Shown here piece by piece: positions 35,217-44,793 of a stretch of DNA of 64,000 nucleotides. Source of the stretch: Polyangia bacterium (GTDB taxonomy: Bacteria > Myxococcota_A > Polyangia > Nannocystales > Nannocystaceae); the NCBI GenBank assembly GCA_030430565.1, contig JAUIKS010000016.1, forward strand, positions 219,358 to 283,357, in the 5' to 3' direction. A model generated the notes under the pieces. That model ran no database searches, was not told where the DNA came from, and worked only from the letters and a program-made list of their open reading frames with translations. Positions within the stretch are counted from its first letter, which is position 1. Every line of letters starts with the position of its first letter. Position numbers and translations under genes: made by a program.

Positions 35217-36437
35217 ATGGCGACGCGGTTTGGGAGCGCGAGGCGAGCGACGTGGCGTGACCGTGGCGCCGGCGTGATCCTCTGGATCGCGTTCATCACG
35301 GGCGCGAGCGCGGCCCTCGGCTGCCACGCGAGCGCCGGGCGATCCGTCGGGCCGCGCCCGGCCGCGAACACGCCGGTGACGCCGCGACAGCGCGCGCCCG
35401 CGCCCACGCTGACCGCGGCGGAGGCGGGGCGCTTCGCCGCGCTCGCGCTGGCCTGCGTGCACCGCGAGTACCCCAACAAGATCGCGCACGTGCTCACCGG
35501 ACCCGAGGACGCGCGCCCGCCCCACGAGCTCACGCCCGCGTTCTTCGGCTGCTTCGACTGGCACTCCGCGGTCCACGGTCACTGGGTCCTCGCGCGGCTC
35601 GCACGGCGCTTCCCCGACGCGCCCTTCGCCGCGCGGGCGCGGGCGGCCCTCGCTCGCAGCCTCACGCCGGAGCACATCGCCGGCGAGCTCGCCTATATCG
35701 GCGCGGCGCAGCGCGGCGGCTTTGAGCGCCCCTACGGGCTCGCCTGGCTGCTGCAGCTCGCGGCCGAGCTGCGCGAGTGGGATGACCCGCAGGCGCGCGC
35801 GTGGTCGGCGACGCTCGAGCCGCTCGAGCGCCTCGCGGCCGCGCGCCTCACCGAGTGGCTGCCGCGGCTGTCGGCGCCGATCCGCGTCGGCGAGCACAGC
35901 CAGACCGCGTTCGCCATGGGGCTCGCGCTCGACTGGGCCGACGCCCGCGACCCGTCGGCCGCCGCGCTGCTGCGGCGACAGGCCGCGCGCATGTACGGCT
36001 CGGACCGCGGCTGCAACCTGAACTTTGAGCCATCAGGTCACGACTTCCTCTCGCCCTGCTTGGCGGCCGCCGATCTGATGCGGCGCGTGCTCCCGCCCCC
36101 GGCCTTCGCCGGCTGGCTGCGCGCCGCGCTGCCCGGGATCCCCGGGGACGGCGACGCCGCGTGGCTCACGCCCGAGCGACCCTCGGATCGCAGCGACGGC
36201 AAGCTCGTGCACCTCGACGGCCTCAACCTGAGTCGCGCGTGGATGCTCGCGGGCGTCGCGGCTGGGCTGCCCCCCGACGATCCTCGCCAGACCTCGCTGC
36301 GCGCGGCCATGACGACCCACCGCGCGGCGGGGCTCGAGGCCGTGACCGATGAGCACTACGCGGGCGGGCACTGGCTCGGCAGCTTCGCCGTGTACCTCAC
36401 CACGGAGCGGGGGCTGACGCGCTCCGCCGCCGGTTGA
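35217..36437 (+). CDS. DUF2891 family lipoprotein
   Basis: 406 residues. N-terminal Arg-rich region then hydrophobic segment and lipobox AALGC near residue 36. The body has the DUF2891 signature HREYPNKIAHVLTGPED, LTPAFFGCFDWHSAVHGHW and AYIGAAQRGGFERPYGLAWLL, with a C-terminal YAGGHWLGSFAVYL. The predicted alpha/alpha-toroid fold, with His and acidic residues near FDWHSAVHGHW, suggests a glycan-active or hydrolase function, but none is established. Divergent from the cyclase gene with a 52-bp gap. Confidence 0.9.
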   Translation: MATRFGSARRATWRDRGAGVILWIAFITGASAALGCHASAGRSVGPRPAANTPVTPRQRAPAPTLTAAEAGRFAALALACVHREYPNKIAHVLTGPEDARPPHELTPAFFGCFDWHSAVHGHWVLARLARRFPDAPFAARARAALARSLTPEHIAGELAYIGAAQRGGFERPYGLAWLLQLAAELREWDDPQARAWSATLEPLERLAAARLTEWLPRLSAPIRVGEHSQTAFAMGLALDWADARDPSAAALLRRQAARMYGSDRGCNLNFEPSGHDFLSPCLAAADLMRRVLPPPAFAGWLRAALPGIPGDGDAAWLTPERPSDRSDGKLVHLDGLNLSRAWMLAGVAAGLPPDDPRQTSLRAAMTTHRAAGLEAVTDEHYAGGHWLGSFAVYLTTERGLTRSAAG

Positions 36438-36596
36438 CGAGCGCGCGAGTTGGACCGCGCACGCCGGCCGCGCCGAACGTGACGTCAGGTCGTGCTGGAC
36501 TCCTCACGCGGGCTGTGGGCGGGATTGCTTCTCGCCGGCACGCGGAGCGCCTATGCTTCGTTCACGCGAGCCGCGTGACCAAACCGAACGCTGTTC

Positions 36597-37484
36597 ATGG
36601 GGCAACACGAGCACACTGACGACACGCGCGCGCGAACGCGGCGCCGGCTGATCGGGGTCGGCAAGGCCGCGCTCGTGATCAACCTGCTCGATCTCACCAG
36701 CTCGCTGCCCAGCGCGTACAACACCGCCGTCGGCGCGCGCTCGACGATCGAGCTCGTGCTTCAGCTGGCGCTGGCGCTGGTGGCGGTGGTCTGGATCGGG
36801 CGCGCGCTGCCGGGGTGGCTGCGGACGCTGAACCGCGCGCCGATCCCCCGCGGCCCTCGCTACGTGATCGGCCTCGTGCTGGCGACGCAGCTCGTCTACG
36901 TGTTCTTCAAGATCGAGGCGTACCCGATGACCAACGTCGGGATGTTCACCTACGGCATCAAGCCGTGGGCCGACGTCACGCGGGTCCGCAGCCGCTACGT
37001 CCAGGACTTCGACGGCGAGCTGCGCCCCTTCAGCATCCGGCAGACCGGCGACCCGCTGTTTCACGGCGCCATCCAGACCGACTGGGAGACCGCGCTGATC
37101 ATGATCCGGCACACGCGGCACAAGAAGGTCCATGACGAGCTGGTCCGGCTCGCCGACGAGGTCGGTGAGCCCCGCCCGCAGCTGGCCGACATGACGCTGC
37201 GCTTTGACGCCGACGGGATGCACATGGAGCGCGTGGTCCTGCACGCGGAGCGCCGTCGACAAAAGCGCGAGAAAGCGCGTCGGGAGAAGCTGCGAAAGCA
37301 GAAGCGAGCGCAGCGGGAGCAGCGGAAGCAGCGCGCGAAGGCGCGGGCCGAGCGTGCGCGGGCCACGGCGAAGGCCAAGACCGACGCGGCCGCGCGCGGT
37401 CTCGAGACCGGCGAGCCCGCGTCCGCGTCCGCCGAGGGCAAGCGGGGCGCGGCGCGGTCGAGCGCGGCCGGGGAGGTCGACTGA
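36597..37484 (+). CDS. Membrane protein with long basic Arg/Lys tail, first gene of the envelope cluster
   Basis: 295 residues. Membrane segments at about 22-45, 50-72 and 86-104 (ELVLQLALALVAVVWIG, YVIGLVLATQLVYVFF), then a soluble domain (~100 residues). The C-terminal ~80 residues are extremely basic (RRRQKREKARREKLRKQK and following KAR/RAK blocks). It ends 1 nt before the ATG of an HTTM protein, so coupling is likely. Family not recognised. The next-but-two gene has a similar tail. Confidence 0.8.
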   Translation: MGQHEHTDDTRARTRRRLIGVGKAALVINLLDLTSSLPSAYNTAVGARSTIELVLQLALALVAVVWIGRALPGWLRTLNRAPIPRGPRYVIGLVLATQLVYVFFKIEAYPMTNVGMFTYGIKPWADVTRVRSRYVQDFDGELRPFSIRQTGDPLFHGAIQTDWETALIMIRHTRHKKVHDELVRLADEVGEPRPQLADMTLRFDADGMHMERVVLHAERRRQKREKARREKLRKQKRAQREQRKQRAKARAERARATAKAKTDAAARGLETGEPASASAEGKRGAARSSAAGEVD

Positions 37485-37485
37485 G

Positions 37486-38454
37486 ATGTTCGACCGGCGC
37501 TGGTGGGGACCTGACCTTTGGACCCGGTTACACATGCCGGGCTCGGCGCGGCAGCTCGCGCTGATGCGCATCCTGCTCGCCTGCGTGCTGCTCTGGCTCT
37601 ACAGCACGCCGATGCTGATGTTCCTGCACGAGCTGGACCTGCAGCGCTTCCGCGGGCTGACGTGGAGCCTGCTGCCGACGCCCGTCGAGCAGTTCATCTA
37701 CCACCACGCGTTCCCCTACCTGTACTGGACCGGGATCGTCGCCGCGGGCGCGATGGCGCTCGGCCTGCTCACGCGCTACGCGACGGTCACCGCGACGATC
37801 TGCTTCATCCTGCAGTTCGATGTCTACTACCGGCACACCAAGAGCCACGTCGACTGGCCGTACTGGAACTTCGTCCTCTTGGTGTTCTGCCTGACGCCGG
37901 CGCTGGCCGACCGCTACTCGCTCGACGCGCTCTGGCGACGCTGGCGCGGTCGCGAGCCCGCCCAGCGGCCGGCCCAGCACTACCGCTGGCCGATCGAGCT
38001 CGCCGGCCTGTGGATCGCGATCACCTACTGCGCCGCCGGCGTCGCCAAGATGTTCCCGCTGCGCGCGGGCTTCGTGTGGATCCAGGGCGGGATGCTGCAC
38101 CAGATCGCCACCGAGCTGTACTTCGACAGCCCGGTGTACTGGCTGTTCGGCTACGCGACGCCGTTTAACTACTCGCTGCGTTGGCCGTGGTTCTTCATGT
38201 CGACCTCGGCCGTGATCCTCGAGATGTTCGCCATCGCGATCCTGTTCCAGCGCCGCCTGAACCTGCCGGTGATGGTCATGATCATCCTGTTCCACGTCGG
38301 CGTGTACATGACCGCGGGCCCGATCGCGTTCGTTTATGACGCGGCGATCTGCACCCTGTTCCTGATCCCGCCCGAGTGGTTCGGAGACGTGCCCGACGAG
38401 GAGCTGTCTCCAGCGGACCGTGAGGATGATCAGGCGCAGAATTCGCCATCCTGA
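37486..38454 (+). CDS. HTTM (gamma-carboxylase-like) membrane protein
   Basis: 322 residues from ATG 37486, with GGGAGG upstream. The start WTRLHMPGSARQLALMRIL, several TM helices and the WPYWNFVLLVFCLTPALADRYSLD block fit the HTTM/vitamin K-dependent carboxylase-like superfamily. Catalytic competence cannot be judged by eye. Followed by a gap of 154 nt before the flippase-like gene. Context suggests lipid or envelope modification. Confidence 0.82.
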   Translation: MFDRRWWGPDLWTRLHMPGSARQLALMRILLACVLLWLYSTPMLMFLHELDLQRFRGLTWSLLPTPVEQFIYHHAFPYLYWTGIVAAGAMALGLLTRYATVTATICFILQFDVYYRHTKSHVDWPYWNFVLLVFCLTPALADRYSLDALWRRWRGREPAQRPAQHYRWPIELAGLWIAITYCAAGVAKMFPLRAGFVWIQGGMLHQIATELYFDSPVYWLFGYATPFNYSLRWPWFFMSTSAVILEMFAIAILFQRRLNLPVMVMIILFHVGVYMTAGPIAFVYDAAICTLFLIPPEWFGDVPDEELSPADREDDQAQNSPS

Positions 38455-38608
38455 GCGCCTGCGCGCGGGGTCGCGTCTGATATGCTCCGCCGCTCAGCGG
38501 GCGCGCTGTACACCCGTCGTCGCTTCGTCGAGCACGACGCGCAGTCCCGCCCGCAGCTCCTCTCGATCATGACGCGCGCATCGCCACAAGAGTTCTCGGG
38601 AGGAACGC

Positions 38609-39679
38609 GTGGGGGCTGACGAGACCGGGGAGGCGACGCGCGAGCGCCCGCCACGGAGCCGGCGCTTCGTGGTGCTCACGACCGCGGCCAAGGTCGCGCT
38701 GTTCGTGCTCCTGCTCGCGGGCGTCGGGCTGCTGATCGACCCGGACGAGTTCCGCGAGCTGCTGGCGAGCGTGTCGCCCGGCGCCGTCGCGGTGTTCGCC
38801 GTCTTCATGCTCGTCTCGCAGGCGCTGATGAGCCTGCGCTGGTCGATCATCGCGCGGCAGCAGCTCGGGCTCCCCGAGGCGCGCTTCGGCTACCTGTTTC
38901 GGACCGCGCTGCTCGCCGAGTTCGCGAGCATCTGGCTGCCCTCGAGCATCGCCGGCGAGGGTCTCCGCGTCCTGCGGCTCACGGCCGTGACGGGCAAGGT
39001 CACGGAGTCCACCGCGTCGATCGTCATCGACCGGGTCTCGGGCGTGCTGTCGCTCGTGCTCTGCTGCATGCTGTTTCTGCCGCTGCTGTTCCGCTTCCGC
39101 GACAAGATCCCGTTCTCGCCCTCGATCGGCCTGCTCGCGCTCGTCGGGATGGCGCTCGGTCTGCTGCTCGTGCCGTTGGTGCTGCGGCGCTACTCGGGGA
39201 CCCTCAAGATGGCGCAGAAGGCGGCTGAGATGCTGCGCAGCGCGCCGCTGCTCTCGCTCCCGCTGCTCGTCTCCTTCGCCGGCTTCGGCGCGATCCTGCT
39301 CGGCTACCACGTGCTGCTCATCGACATCGCCGAGGTCTCGCTGGGGGAGTCGGGCCTGATCAGCATGGGCTCACGACTCGGTCGCTTTATCCCCGTCTCG
39401 CTGTTCGGCGTCGGCGGGGTCGAGGGCGCGACCTACCTGCTCTCCGAGCTCGTCGGCGTGCGCACCGAGGCGATCGTCGTGCTCGTCGCCATCAACGTGC
39501 TCGTCAAATACCTCGTGGCCTCGATCGGCGTCGTGCTCGAGCTCGCGGTCAACGGCAAGGAGGTCGTCGTCGCGATGTTCCAGCAGCGCGGCGCGCCGGC
39601 GCGCGAGCCGACGCCCGGGACGAGTAGTGAGGTCGAGCCCGCGACAGAGCGGACCGCGGAGTCGTCGCGGGTCGAGTAG
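38609..39679 (+). CDS. UPF0104/LPG-synthase-TM-type flippase-like membrane protein
   Basis: 356 residues, GTG start with GGGAGG nearby. About eight TM helices. Conserved family stretches: LRWSIIARQQLGL, AEFASIWLPSSIAGEGLRVLRLT, IVIDRVSGVLSLVL, RFIPVSLFGVGGVEGATYLL. This is the membrane domain of lysylphosphatidylglycerol synthase/AglD-type proteins, often lipid or glycolipid flippases. No synthetase domain is present. It is followed 17 nt later by the SGNH-type gene, so likely one transcript. Confidence 0.9.
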   Translation: MGADETGEATRERPPRSRRFVVLTTAAKVALFVLLLAGVGLLIDPDEFRELLASVSPGAVAVFAVFMLVSQALMSLRWSIIARQQLGLPEARFGYLFRTALLAEFASIWLPSSIAGEGLRVLRLTAVTGKVTESTASIVIDRVSGVLSLVLCCMLFLPLLFRFRDKIPFSPSIGLLALVGMALGLLLVPLVLRRYSGTLKMAQKAAEMLRSAPLLSLPLLVSFAGFGAILLGYHVLLIDIAEVSLGESGLISMGSRLGRFIPVSLFGVGGVEGATYLLSELVGVRTEAIVVLVAINVLVKYLVASIGVVLELAVNGKEVVVAMFQQRGAPAREPTPGTSSEVEPATERTAESSRVE

Positions 39680-39696
39680 GGAGCAGGGACCCAGGG

Positions 39697-41037
39697 ATGG
39701 CCGCAGACGAGCAGCGCGACGCGATCGCCGAGGAGCCCGGCGCGGCCGACGAGGCCGCGCGCGCCGGCCTGCGCCTGTTCGGGTGGCTCAGCGGCGCCGC
39801 GCTGACGGCGGTGCTGCTGACCAACGCGCTCGTCAACCCGACCGGCGTGTTCCCCTACGAGCTGCTGCGCCCGCTCGTCAACCCTGTGCGCGCGCGCAAG
39901 GTCCAGCTCCTCGACGAGCAGCTGGACACGCACTTCGACAACGTCGTGCTCGGCTCATCGCGGACCTTCAAGGTCGAGCCGGGCCGCGTCTCCTACTGGC
40001 TCGGCGGCGAGACCTTCAACTTCGGCGTCAACTCCGGTCGGCCCGAGGACTACTACGCCGCGCTCAAGCACATGCTCGACCGCGGCTTTCGCCCGCAGCG
40101 CGTGGTGCTCGGCGTCGACGTCGAGGCCTTCCACAACGCCGCGCCCATCGACAGCCGCCTCGCCGGCGTCCTGCCGCTGGCGTCCAAGCTGCGCTGGGTC
40201 GACCGCGCGCCCGCGCTGGCCGAGGGGCTCAAGGAGAGCCTGAGCGCGCGCAACCTCCAGCTCTCGCTGCGCTCGATCGGCTACGCGCTCCGCGAGTACC
40301 CGCCCGCGCGCCAGGGCTCCGTCACCGACCGCGGCTTCGAGATCGTGCGGTCACGCGACGCCAAGATCCGGCGCGGGAAGTACGACCTGGCGGCGAAGAT
40401 CGAGGAGGACCGCGACAAGTACCTCGGCCGCTTCGACGGCTACACGGGCGTCGCGCGCTGGCGCGTGCGCTACTTCGAACGCCTGCTCGAGCTGTGCGCC
40501 GCCCACAAGATCGAGCTCTACGTCTACATCACGCCGCTGCACCCCGAGATCGTCGCGCTGCTGCGGGCCGCGCGGGGCTACGACGCGCGCCACGAGCAGG
40601 TGCTCGCGCTCCTGCGCGGCTACAGCGAGCGCTACGGCTTCGCGCTCGAGGACATGTCCGAAGTGCACATGTTCGACGGCGACCCCGAGAATTTCTACGA
40701 CGGCGCGCACGCGCGGGTCGAGAACACGCGCAAGATCATCGACGCGCTGCTGGGCCCGGCCGTCGGCGAGCCGCGGGGCGAGAAGCCCGCCGACATCAAG
40801 GCGGCCGAGCGCGCCGAGCGGCTCAAGGAGCGCGAGCGCGCGCGACGTGAGCGGCTCAAGCAGGCGCGCGCCAAGCAGAAGAAAGCCCGCGAGCGGCGGG
40901 CGAAGGCGAAGGCGAAGGCGAAGGCGAACAGCGGAGACGGGGGCGGGGACGCGAAGGCCAAGGCGAAGGCGAAGGCGAAGGCGTCGACGCGCGCGAAGCC
41001 CGTGACGGTCGAGGCGAAGCCGGCGGGCGAGGGGTAG
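39697..41037 (+). CDS. AlgJ/DltD-like SGNH-fold protein with Lys/Ala tail
   Basis: 446 residues. One N-terminal TM helix (LFGWLSGAALTAVLLTNALV), then an SGNH-like periplasmic domain. It carries VVLGSSRTF (Gly86-Ser87-Ser88, candidate nucleophile block I) and FYDGAHAR (Asp335, His338, the DxxH block V). Such proteins transfer acyl groups delivered by the MBOAT partner, whose gene starts 4 nt after this stop. The last ~110 residues are extremely basic and end in (KA)n, encoded by AAGGCG repeats (about 40900-40985). The tail is unlike AlgJ/DltD and resembles that of 36597-37484. Confidence 0.88.
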   Translation: MAADEQRDAIAEEPGAADEAARAGLRLFGWLSGAALTAVLLTNALVNPTGVFPYELLRPLVNPVRARKVQLLDEQLDTHFDNVVLGSSRTFKVEPGRVSYWLGGETFNFGVNSGRPEDYYAALKHMLDRGFRPQRVVLGVDVEAFHNAAPIDSRLAGVLPLASKLRWVDRAPALAEGLKESLSARNLQLSLRSIGYALREYPPARQGSVTDRGFEIVRSRDAKIRRGKYDLAAKIEEDRDKYLGRFDGYTGVARWRVRYFERLLELCAAHKIELYVYITPLHPEIVALLRAARGYDARHEQVLALLRGYSERYGFALEDMSEVHMFDGDPENFYDGAHARVENTRKIIDALLGPAVGEPRGEKPADIKAAERAERLKERERARRERLKQARAKQKKARERRAKAKAKAKANSGDGGGDAKAKAKAKAKASTRAKPVTVEAKPAGEG

Positions 41038-41041
41038 GGCG

Positions 41042-42514
41042 ATGCTGTTCAACAGTCACGTCTTCCTCTTCGTGTTCCTGCCGCTGGTGCTGTGGCTGTG
41101 GTGGCGCTGGCGGGAGGCGCCGCGCTGGCGGCTGATCCTGCTGATGCTCGCCAGCTACGTGTTCTACGGCTACTGGTCGTGGCCCTACATCGGCCTGATG
41201 GTGCTGTCGACGGTGATCGACTTCCACGCCGGGCAGCGGATCCACGTCGCGCCGGACAAGCGCCGCAAGCGGCGCTGGCTGATCGTCTCGATCGTCGCCA
41301 ACCTCTCGATCCTCTGCGTGTTCAAGTACGCCAGCTTCGCGCTCGCCAACGCGAACGCGCTGCTCGAGCTGCTCGGCGTCGCGAGCGGCGCGCGCCTGGG
41401 CCCCTTCCTCGAGCTCGCGCTCCCGGTCGGCATCTCGTTCTACACGTTCCAGTCGATGAGCTACTCCATCGACATCTACCGCGGCGACGCCGAGCCCGCC
41501 CGCGACTTCTGGTCGTTCGGCGCCTACGTGGCGATGTTCCCCCAGCTCGTCGCCGGCCCGATCATCCGCTACAGCGCCATCCACGAGCAGTTCCGGGCGC
41601 TGCCCCGGCGCCTGCGCCCGGCCACGGCCTACCTCGGGATCCAGTTCTTCGTGCTCGGGCTGAGCAAGAAGCTGCTGATCGCCGACATGGTCGCGCCCTA
41701 CGTCGACGCGCTGCTGCAGACGACCGGTCAGACCGAGCTGCTGATGTCGTGGCTGGCGATGCTCGGCTACACCCTGCAGATCTACTTCGACTTCTCGGGC
41801 TACAGCGACATGGCGGTCGGCCTCGGCTACCTGCTCGGCTTCTCGATCCCGCAGAACTTCGACTCGCCCTACAAGTCGCGCAGCATCTCCGAGTTCTGGC
41901 GGCGCTGGCACATGACGCTGTCGTTCTGGCTGCGCGACTACCTCTACATCAGCCTCGGCGGGAGCCGCGGCGGGCAGCTCAAGACGCTGCGCAACCTCGT
42001 CATCACGATGTTCCTCGGCGGGCTGTGGCACGGCGCGGCCTGGACCTTCGTCGTCTGGGGCCTGTGGCACGGCCTGCTGCTCGTCATCAACCACCTGTGG
42101 CGGCGCACGAGGATCGCGCTGCACTGGACGGTGGCCTGGCTCATGACACAGCTCGCGGTGATCGTCGGCTGGGTGTTCTTCCGCGCCGAGGACTTCGACA
42201 TGGCGCGACGTGTGCTCAAGAGCATGTTCGGCCTCGGCGAGATCGACGCCTCGCAGCTGCTCGGGCTGTGCGCGAACCTGTACGCGCGCGCGCTCGCCGG
42301 CCTCGGGATCGCGTCCCTCCCGTCGGGGGTCGGGCGCATGTCCTACCTGCTCGTCTTCGTCCCGCTCGGCTGGTTCATCGCGCTCGCGTGCAAGAACACG
42401 TGGGAGCACCGGCCCGGCGCGACGCGCTGGAAGTCCGTCGCGCTGGCGCTGCTGTTCGTGCTCTGCGTGCTGCGGCTGACGCAGCCGAGCCCGTTCTTGT
42501 ACTTTCAGTTTTAG
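41042..42514 (+). CDS. MBOAT O-acyltransferase (AlgI/DltB type)
   Basis: 490 residues, ~11 TM helices. Family landmarks: VFVFLPLVLW-like start, YTFQSMSYSIDIYRGDAEPA, QIYFDFSGYSDMAVGLGYLLGF, SEFWRRWHMTLSFWLRDYLY and GLWHGAAWTFVVWGLWHG with the catalytic His330. It moves acyl groups across the membrane to an exopolysaccharide or other envelope polymer together with the adjacent SGNH protein. No polymer biosynthesis genes are next to it, so the acceptor is unknown. Confidence 0.95.
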   Translation: MLFNSHVFLFVFLPLVLWLWWRWREAPRWRLILLMLASYVFYGYWSWPYIGLMVLSTVIDFHAGQRIHVAPDKRRKRRWLIVSIVANLSILCVFKYASFALANANALLELLGVASGARLGPFLELALPVGISFYTFQSMSYSIDIYRGDAEPARDFWSFGAYVAMFPQLVAGPIIRYSAIHEQFRALPRRLRPATAYLGIQFFVLGLSKKLLIADMVAPYVDALLQTTGQTELLMSWLAMLGYTLQIYFDFSGYSDMAVGLGYLLGFSIPQNFDSPYKSRSISEFWRRWHMTLSFWLRDYLYISLGGSRGGQLKTLRNLVITMFLGGLWHGAAWTFVVWGLWHGLLLVINHLWRRTRIALHWTVAWLMTQLAVIVGWVFFRAEDFDMARRVLKSMFGLGEIDASQLLGLCANLYARALAGLGIASLPSGVGRMSYLLVFVPLGWFIALACKNTWEHRPGATRWKSVALALLFVLCVLRLTQPSPFLYFQF

Positions 42515-42604
42515 CGCGGGGGCCCGAGCCGTCGCTGGCCCCGCGGCGGGTTGTTCGCTACGGTGCAGCGCGCGTGAACGCGCGGGCGCGAGGAGCAGGC
42601 AAGG

Positions 42605-43756
42605 ATGCAGAGCACGAGCGAATTGACGATGGGGGTGATCGGGTCTTCGTTTAAGGAGAACGAGCACCGCGTCCCGATCCACCCCAAGCACTTCGAGTCC
42701 ATCGATCCCGCGCTCCGTCGGCGCATCTACCTCGAGCGCGGCTACGGGGAGCGCTTCGGCGTCTCCGACGAGGCCTGCGCGGAGCGCTTCGCCGGCCTGC
42801 GCGCGCGCGAGGAGCTGATGGCCTCCTGCGACATCGTGCTGATGCCGAAGCCGACCGAGCGCGACCTCCCGAGCTTCCGCGAGGGACAGATCGTGTGGGG
42901 CTGGCCGCACTGCGTGCAGGGGCCGGCGATCACCCAGGCCGCGATCGACAAGCGCCTCACGCTGATCGCGTGGGAGGCCATGCACAAGTGGCGCGGCGAC
43001 ACCTGGGAGCTGCACATCTTCCACATCAACAACGAGCTCGCCGGCTACTGCGGGGTGCTGCACGCCCTGCAGCTGCGCGGCCTGTGCGGTCACTACGGGC
43101 CGTACCTCAAGGCGGCGGTCATCGGCTTCGGCTCGGTCGGCCGCGGGGCGATCCACGCCCTGCACGCGCTCGGCTACCACGACGTGACGCTCTTCACCCA
43201 GCGCACCGGGCCGACCGTGAGCGCGCCGATCCCCTCGCTGAAGCACTGGCGCTATCAGCAGGTCGAGGCCGGCGCGCCCGAGACCGAGGTCGTGCTGACC
43301 CGCGAGACCATGCCGATGGCGCGCGCGCTGGGGCACTTCGACATCGTGGTCGCCTGCGCGCTGCAGGACACCGACAACCCGCACATGTACGTCAAGACAT
43401 CCGAGCTCGACGAGCTGCGCGACGGCGCGCTGATCATCGACGTGAGCTGCGACGAGGCGATGGGCTTCGAGTTCGCGCGCCCGACCTCCTTCGAATCACC
43501 GACCTTTAAGGTCGGCGACGGGCGCGTGACCTACTACGCGGTCGACCACACCCCGAGCTACCTGTGGAATTCGACCTCGCTGCACATCTCGCGGGCGCTG
43601 CTGCCGTACGTCCCGGTCGTGATGGGGGGCCCGGCGGCCTGGGAGACCGACAGCACGATCGCGCGCGCGATCGAGATCCAGGACGGCGTGATCAAGAACC
43701 CGAAGATCCTGAGCTTCCAGCGCCGCGCCGAGGCGTACCCGCACGGCTATCTCTAG
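42605..43756 (+). CDS. Alanine dehydrogenase/PNT-family dehydrogenase (CEO synthase-like)
   Basis: 383 residues. N-terminal substrate region (GSSFKENEHRVPIHPKHF, LMPKPTERDLPSFREGQIVWG), then a Rossmann fold with AAVIGFGSVGRGAIHALHALG, and IIDVSCDEAMGFEFARPT near the C-terminus. This pattern resembles proteins annotated as N5-(carboxyethyl)ornithine synthase/alanine dehydrogenase-like, more than classical Ald. The likely reaction is NAD(P)-dependent oxidoreduction of an amino acid/imine. Substrate uncertain. It follows the envelope cluster after 90 nt but may have its own promoter. Confidence 0.85.
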   Translation: MQSTSELTMGVIGSSFKENEHRVPIHPKHFESIDPALRRRIYLERGYGERFGVSDEACAERFAGLRAREELMASCDIVLMPKPTERDLPSFREGQIVWGWPHCVQGPAITQAAIDKRLTLIAWEAMHKWRGDTWELHIFHINNELAGYCGVLHALQLRGLCGHYGPYLKAAVIGFGSVGRGAIHALHALGYHDVTLFTQRTGPTVSAPIPSLKHWRYQQVEAGAPETEVVLTRETMPMARALGHFDIVVACALQDTDNPHMYVKTSELDELRDGALIIDVSCDEAMGFEFARPTSFESPTFKVGDGRVTYYAVDHTPSYLWNSTSLHISRALLPYVPVVMGGPAAWETDSTIARAIEIQDGVIKNPKILSFQRRAEAYPHGYL

Positions 43757-44251
43757 CAGCCCGCGGCTGGGCGCCCGCGGCGGAGACAGCCGCGCGCGGG
43801 CGCGACAGCGACTCGGTACAAAATCGCTCGCGCTCGCGCAGGATGTTCGTTGGGGCATAAGTCTGTAAGTACAGCCTCCGCCCGCGTCGGGCGGCCCGCG
43901 CCGGGCGGCCCGCGTCGCGGGTCGTGATCTCGCGCGCACGCGACGGCGCGCGGGTTCGGGGCGCCGGCCGGATCGCGCGTCGAGGGCGGCGCTCGGCGTC
44001 GACTCGGCGTCGGCGCGCCGCCGTGGGAACGGCGTTTTTATGCGCTCAGGCGCCCAGGGGCAGCAGCCGCGCGGCGCTCGTGCGCGAAAAAATATGGTTC
44101 CGAGAACTCGACGATGCGACTAGGATACTGTGGTGAGCCGAAGCTCAACGACTCCGCGCTCGACGCCGACGCGAGCTTCGCGTGTCGCTCTGCGCAGGTT
44201 ATCGACAGCGAGCGCCGCCGTGCGGGATGTACTCCGGGAAGGCAAGACAGC
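43757..44251. other. Intergenic region with GC-rich direct repeats and a terminator
   Basis: No gene recognised. It holds a 13-bp direct repeat CGGGCGGCCCGCG (43888-43900, 43902-43914), an inverted repeat CTGTA-AG-TACAG near 43863, and an intrinsic terminator at 44019-44039. It also contains the AT-rich leader of the next gene (AAAAAATATGG near 44090). A small transcript ending at the terminator is possible but unproven. Confidence 0.45.
44019..44039 (+). terminator. Intrinsic terminator
   Basis: CGCCGT-GGGA-ACGGCG hairpin followed by TTTTT. It is the clearest rho-independent signal in the window, 260 nt after the preceding stop codon. Confidence 0.75.
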
Positions 44252-44629
44252 ATGGATTTGAGGAAGGTACAAGCGATACTCGCCGAGGCAGAAGAGAGCT
44301 TCATGGGCGGCATGGTGGCTTGCGACGTATTCAACCGGCGCACCGGTATGCCGATCGCCAACATCCGCGGGAATCCGAAGGCGTGCGCGTTGTTCAACTT
44401 CCTCGCGGAGCGCATCAACGAGAGCGTCTCCAAGTCAAACCTCAAGTTGCCGAACGACTTCGAGCAGCTGATGCTGTCGTTCCCGCAGGGGCTCATGATG
44501 TTCATGATCAACCTCAACGATGACTATCGCTGGGGCATCGTCGTGAACACGGCCAAGGCGTCCATGGGCATCGCGGTCAGCGTCGTGTTCCCGACCTCGG
44601 TCCCCGAGCTGCGCGACGCGCTGTCATAG
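44252..44629 (+). CDS. Small cytosolic protein, possibly Roadblock/LC7-like
   Basis: 125 residues from ATG 44252, which has GGGAAGG upstream; the frame is open back to 44114 but that part is not protein-like. Sequence MGGMVACDVFNRRTGMPIA, RWGIVVNTAKASMGIAVSVV is compatible with the alpha/beta profilin-like Roadblock/LC7 fold common in myxobacterial small GTPase systems. The match is by pattern only. No partner GTPase gene is adjacent. Confidence 0.75.
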   Translation: MDLRKVQAILAEAEESFMGGMVACDVFNRRTGMPIANIRGNPKACALFNFLAERINESVSKSNLKLPNDFEQLMLSFPQGLMMFMINLNDDYRWGIVVNTAKASMGIAVSVVFPTSVPELRDALS

Positions 44630-44793
44630 CGCGGCTGTACTCAGGGACACGTAGGCGAGGCGCGCCCGGGATCGGGTGGCTGGCGGCCGGCGCGGACGGG
44701 GAGACTCGAACGCTCGCCGGCCGCGGCTCGTTGCGCCGTCAACGAGGGGATCGCGTAGGCGCGCCGGAGCGCGCCTGAGAGGAGCCGGGCTGA

